Positions 62,265 to 64,000 of a stretch of 64,000 nt of DNA are shown one piece after another. Where the stretch lies: positions 13,244 to 77,243 of the forward strand of contig JAEZYD010000023.1 of NCBI GenBank assembly GCA_023419375.1, in the 5' to 3' direction. Origin of the DNA: Pseudomonadota bacterium. Lineage in GTDB: Bacteria > Desulfobacterota > Desulfovibrionia > Desulfovibrionales > Desulfovibrionaceae. The stretch's first letter is position 1, and each line of letters opens with the position of its first letter. The notes beneath the pieces were generated by a model. The model saw nothing but the letters and a program-made list of their open reading frames with translations, did no database searches and was not told the DNA's origin. The position numbers and the translations under genes were made by a program.

Positions 62265-63329
62265 ATGGAATGGTTATATATTTTGATGCCCATTTCCGGC
62301 GTGTTCATTTTCTGGCCGGGCCTTGTCATTCTTGGTTTGGGCGTTGGCATTATCGGCGGTTTCTTCGGCATGGGCGGCGCCTGGATGGTTACCCCCGGTC
62401 TTAACATTCTTGGTTTCCCCATGGCCTTTGCCATTGGTACCGACGTGGCGCAGATGGCGGGTAAATCGCTCATCTCCACCATGCGGCACGGCAAGTTCGG
62501 CAACGTTGACTACGGCTTGGGCCTGACCATGCTGGTTGGTACCATCGTGGGCGTGGAAGTTGGCGCGCAGATGGTCATGTGGCTGGAACGCCTGGGTTCC
62601 GTCGACAAGGTCGTGCGCTGGTTGTACGTTGTCCTGCTTGTGCTGCTGGCATGGCTTGTATTTCATGATATCGCCGCTCGCCGCAGGAAGGAACGCGAAG
62701 CCAAGGCCCAGAACAGGGAACTTGACCATTCGACCACCGGCGTTGACTGGGCCTCCCGCCTGCACGCCATCAAGATTCCTCCGGTGTTCCACTTCAAGCA
62801 GGCCAACATCACCTGCTCCGCATGGCTGCCCATCTTCGTCAGCTTCTTCACCGGCTGGCTGGCTGGTATCCTCGGCATCGGCGGCGGTCTTATCCGCATG
62901 CCCGCCCTGGTGTATCTTGTCGGCTGCCCCACCCATCTGGCGGTGGGTACGGACCTCTTTGAAGTCGCCATCTCCGGTCTCTACGGCACGGCTTCGTACG
63001 CATACAAGGGCCGCGTGGAATTGCTTGCCGCTCTCATCATGCTGTGCGGTGCGGCCATCGGCGCGCAGATCGGCGTTGTCGCCACCAAGTATGTGAAGGG
63101 TTACGGCATCCGCTTCGTGTTCGGCCTGGCCGTTATCGGCTGCCTCATCTCGGTTGTGTGCAAGCTGGTTGAAGCTGAATTCCCGGCATGGGGCTGGCTG
63201 CTTGGCCCGGCTGCTACGATCGACGTGCTCGGCTTCGTGTCGGCTATCTCCCTTTACATAACCGTCAAGATGGTACAGGGCGCCAAGGCGGAAATTGCCG
63301 CCAAGAAGAACCAGCCCGCGGCCAACTAG
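62265..63329 (+). CDS. TauE/SafE (TSUP) family anion exporter
   Basis: A 354-residue inner-membrane transporter with about eight helices. The two TSUP repeats are visible: GGFFGMGGAWMVTPGLNILGFPMAFAIGTDVAQM and GILGIGGGLIRMPALVYLVGCPTHLAVGTDLFEV. The loop between them (about 135-180) is longer than usual and basic/acidic. TSUP members export sulfite, sulfoacetate, thiosulfate or other organosulfur anions; in a sulfate reducer a sulfur oxyanion or organic acid is plausible, but the substrate is unknown. GGAGG precedes the ATG. It is probably in one transcript with both neighbours. Confidence 0.9.
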   Translation: MEWLYILMPISGVFIFWPGLVILGLGVGIIGGFFGMGGAWMVTPGLNILGFPMAFAIGTDVAQMAGKSLISTMRHGKFGNVDYGLGLTMLVGTIVGVEVGAQMVMWLERLGSVDKVVRWLYVVLLVLLAWLVFHDIAARRRKEREAKAQNRELDHSTTGVDWASRLHAIKIPPVFHFKQANITCSAWLPIFVSFFTGWLAGILGIGGGLIRMPALVYLVGCPTHLAVGTDLFEVAISGLYGTASYAYKGRVELLAALIMLCGAAIGAQIGVVATKYVKGYGIRFVFGLAVIGCLISVVCKLVEAEFPAWGWLLGPAATIDVLGFVSAISLYITVKMVQGAKAEIAAKKNQPAAN

Positions 63330-63342
63330 AAGGAGACCCGCC

Positions 63343-63939
63343 ATGAAAATTCGTAACCTGATGCTTATGCTGGCGATGGCCTTCTCTGTTGCACTGCTCA
63401 CCGGCTGCAACTTCGACGGAGGCGTGGAACAGGGACGTTGCGTGGCCTTTGATGCCACAGCCAAAACCCTCACTATCGTGGTGGACGTGACGCACGATCA
63501 GTTTAACCCGCACTACAGCGGCGGCACGCATACCTTCAAGCTGCCTGTGGAATCCAAGGACATGGGCCCGAGCCCCAGCGTGGGCGGCCGCCTGATGATC
63601 GACCTGGTCAAGAACACCGTGCTTATCTATGACCAGAAGACCAGCAGCGTGCGCGAACTGGCCGTGCAGTTCACCGATGTGGAAAAGAACGTCGGCTCCG
63701 ACCATCCCAAGGTCAAGGGCAAGACCTTCCCCATTATCGACAAGGATCAGCAGACCGTCACCGTGTACTCTGGCCGTCAGAAGTCTTTGATCACCTTCAA
63801 GATTCCTGCTGAAGCCCAGGACTACCCGGCCTATGTATGGACCGCCGGCGACGAAATGCGCATTGCCTACCGCAATGCCGACAAGGCCCAGGCCATGCGT
63901 ATCATGAACGTGTCCAAGACCAACATCTTCAAGAAGTAA
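63343..63939 (+). CDS. Desulfovibrio-type lipoprotein (probably DUF4881)
   Basis: A 198-residue lipoprotein. The signal ends in the lipobox LLTGC (Cys22), so the mature protein is membrane-anchored in the periplasm. The mature part is beta-rich with CVAFDATAKTLTIVVDVTHDQ, HYSGGTHTFKLPVESKDMG, GGRLMIDLVKNTVLIYDQ and repeated TVYSGRQKSLITFKIPAEAQ. From memory this matches a family found mainly in Desulfovibrio and Bilophila, annotated DUF4881, of unknown role. GGAG precedes the ATG at 63343, 13 bases after the exporter stop, so it is third in the sigma-54 operon. Confidence 0.78.
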   Translation: MKIRNLMLMLAMAFSVALLTGCNFDGGVEQGRCVAFDATAKTLTIVVDVTHDQFNPHYSGGTHTFKLPVESKDMGPSPSVGGRLMIDLVKNTVLIYDQKTSSVRELAVQFTDVEKNVGSDHPKVKGKTFPIIDKDQQTVTVYSGRQKSLITFKIPAEAQDYPAYVWTAGDEMRIAYRNADKAQAMRIMNVSKTNIFKK

Positions 63940-63944
63940 ACCCC

Positions 63945-63966
63945 CAGGGTGCCTACCCCCACCCTG
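63945..63966 (+). terminator. Possible terminator after the lipoprotein gene
   Basis: CAGGGTG/CACCCTG with an 8-base loop lies directly after the stop. It is followed by the homopolymer artefact, so a T run cannot be assessed. Confidence 0.4.
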
Positions 63967-63969
63967 CGC

Positions 63970-64000
63970 GGGGGGGGGGGGGGGGCGCCCCCCCCCCCCC
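63970..64000. repeat. G16-CG-C13 homopolymer end
   Basis: Sixteen G, then CG, then thirteen C reaching the window edge. This self-complementary run is probably a sequencing or assembly artefact at a contig end. Confidence 0.7.

Noticed and set aside
1..64000. CRISPR arrays, insertion sequences, integrases, rRNA operons
   Set aside because: No regularly spaced direct repeats, transposase or integrase motifs, or rRNA sequence were seen; the two CI-type regulators have no phage genes around them.

Overview
This window is chromosomal DNA from a Desulfovibrio-type sulfate-reducing deltaproteobacterium. The evidence is a complete six-gene Ech-type [NiFe] hydrogenase operon, a selenocysteine synthase gene (selA), a TauE/SafE exporter operon with a sigma-54 promoter, TrmD fused to a second SPOUT methyltransferase, an incomplete mannose-class PTS, and GC-rich coding DNA separated by AT-rich spacers. 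I see no insertion sequence, integrase, prophage structural gene, CRISPR array or rRNA. It looks like core genome with a few regulatory islands.

Layout, left to right. 1-3.3 kb: the end of an Aas-like acyl-ACP synthetase, a LysE exporter, a decayed gene, an LprI-like secreted protein and a CI/S24 repressor. 3.5-8.6 kb: umuDC, divergent from that repressor, then a glycine betaine/proline ABC importer (proVWX). 8.7-22.1 kb: a long minus-strand housekeeping block with comEC, smpB, ptsI, ptsH and PTS IID, then rsmI, yraN, rnhB, rplS, trmD, a phosphopantetheinyl transferase and an EF-G-like GTPase. 22.3-31.6 kb: a membrane-anchored unknown, a YbgC thioesterase divergent from MltA, a short CI-type DNA-binding protein, an AlkD-like repair protein, an M18 aminopeptidase, selA, folC and tRNA-Arg(UCU). 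31.8-45 kb: a YqaA membrane protein, two chemoreceptors, an ion transporter, a DUF169 protein, a six-EF-hand protein, a histidine acid phosphatase, a short-form ArgA and argF. 45.5-50.8 kb: echABCDEF. 51-54.9 kb: a zinc operon of the Zrg type (DUF2796 protein, ABC ATPase, FtsX-like permease, DUF3299 protein) ending in a Fur/Zur regulator, with a good Zur-box match over its promoter. 55-64 kb: an MFS transporter, a phosphoenolpyruvate-synthase-like protein with no recognisable PEP-binding barrel, a transmembrane sigma-54 activator, and a divergent sigma-54-driven operon of a small membrane protein, a TSUP exporter and a lipoprotein.

Three groups are the best candidates for undescribed biology. 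(1) 56.3-63.9 kb: a membrane-spanning sensor/AAA+ activator with an altered GAFTGA loop (GAFTEA) and no visible Fis helix-turn-helix sits back to back with a textbook -24/-12 promoter. Helically phased GYGCAA repeats lie between them, and an unusual PEP-synthase relative lies downstream of the activator. (2) 51.0-54.9 kb: a self-contained zinc uptake operon with its own Zur-type regulator. (3) 11.5-14.8 kb: a PTS phosphorelay (EI, HPr, IID) with no IIA, IIB or IIC beside it, translationally coupled to smpB.

The final 31 bases are a G run followed by a C run and are probably a contig-end artefact. Family names come from recognising motifs by eye; no database search was run.
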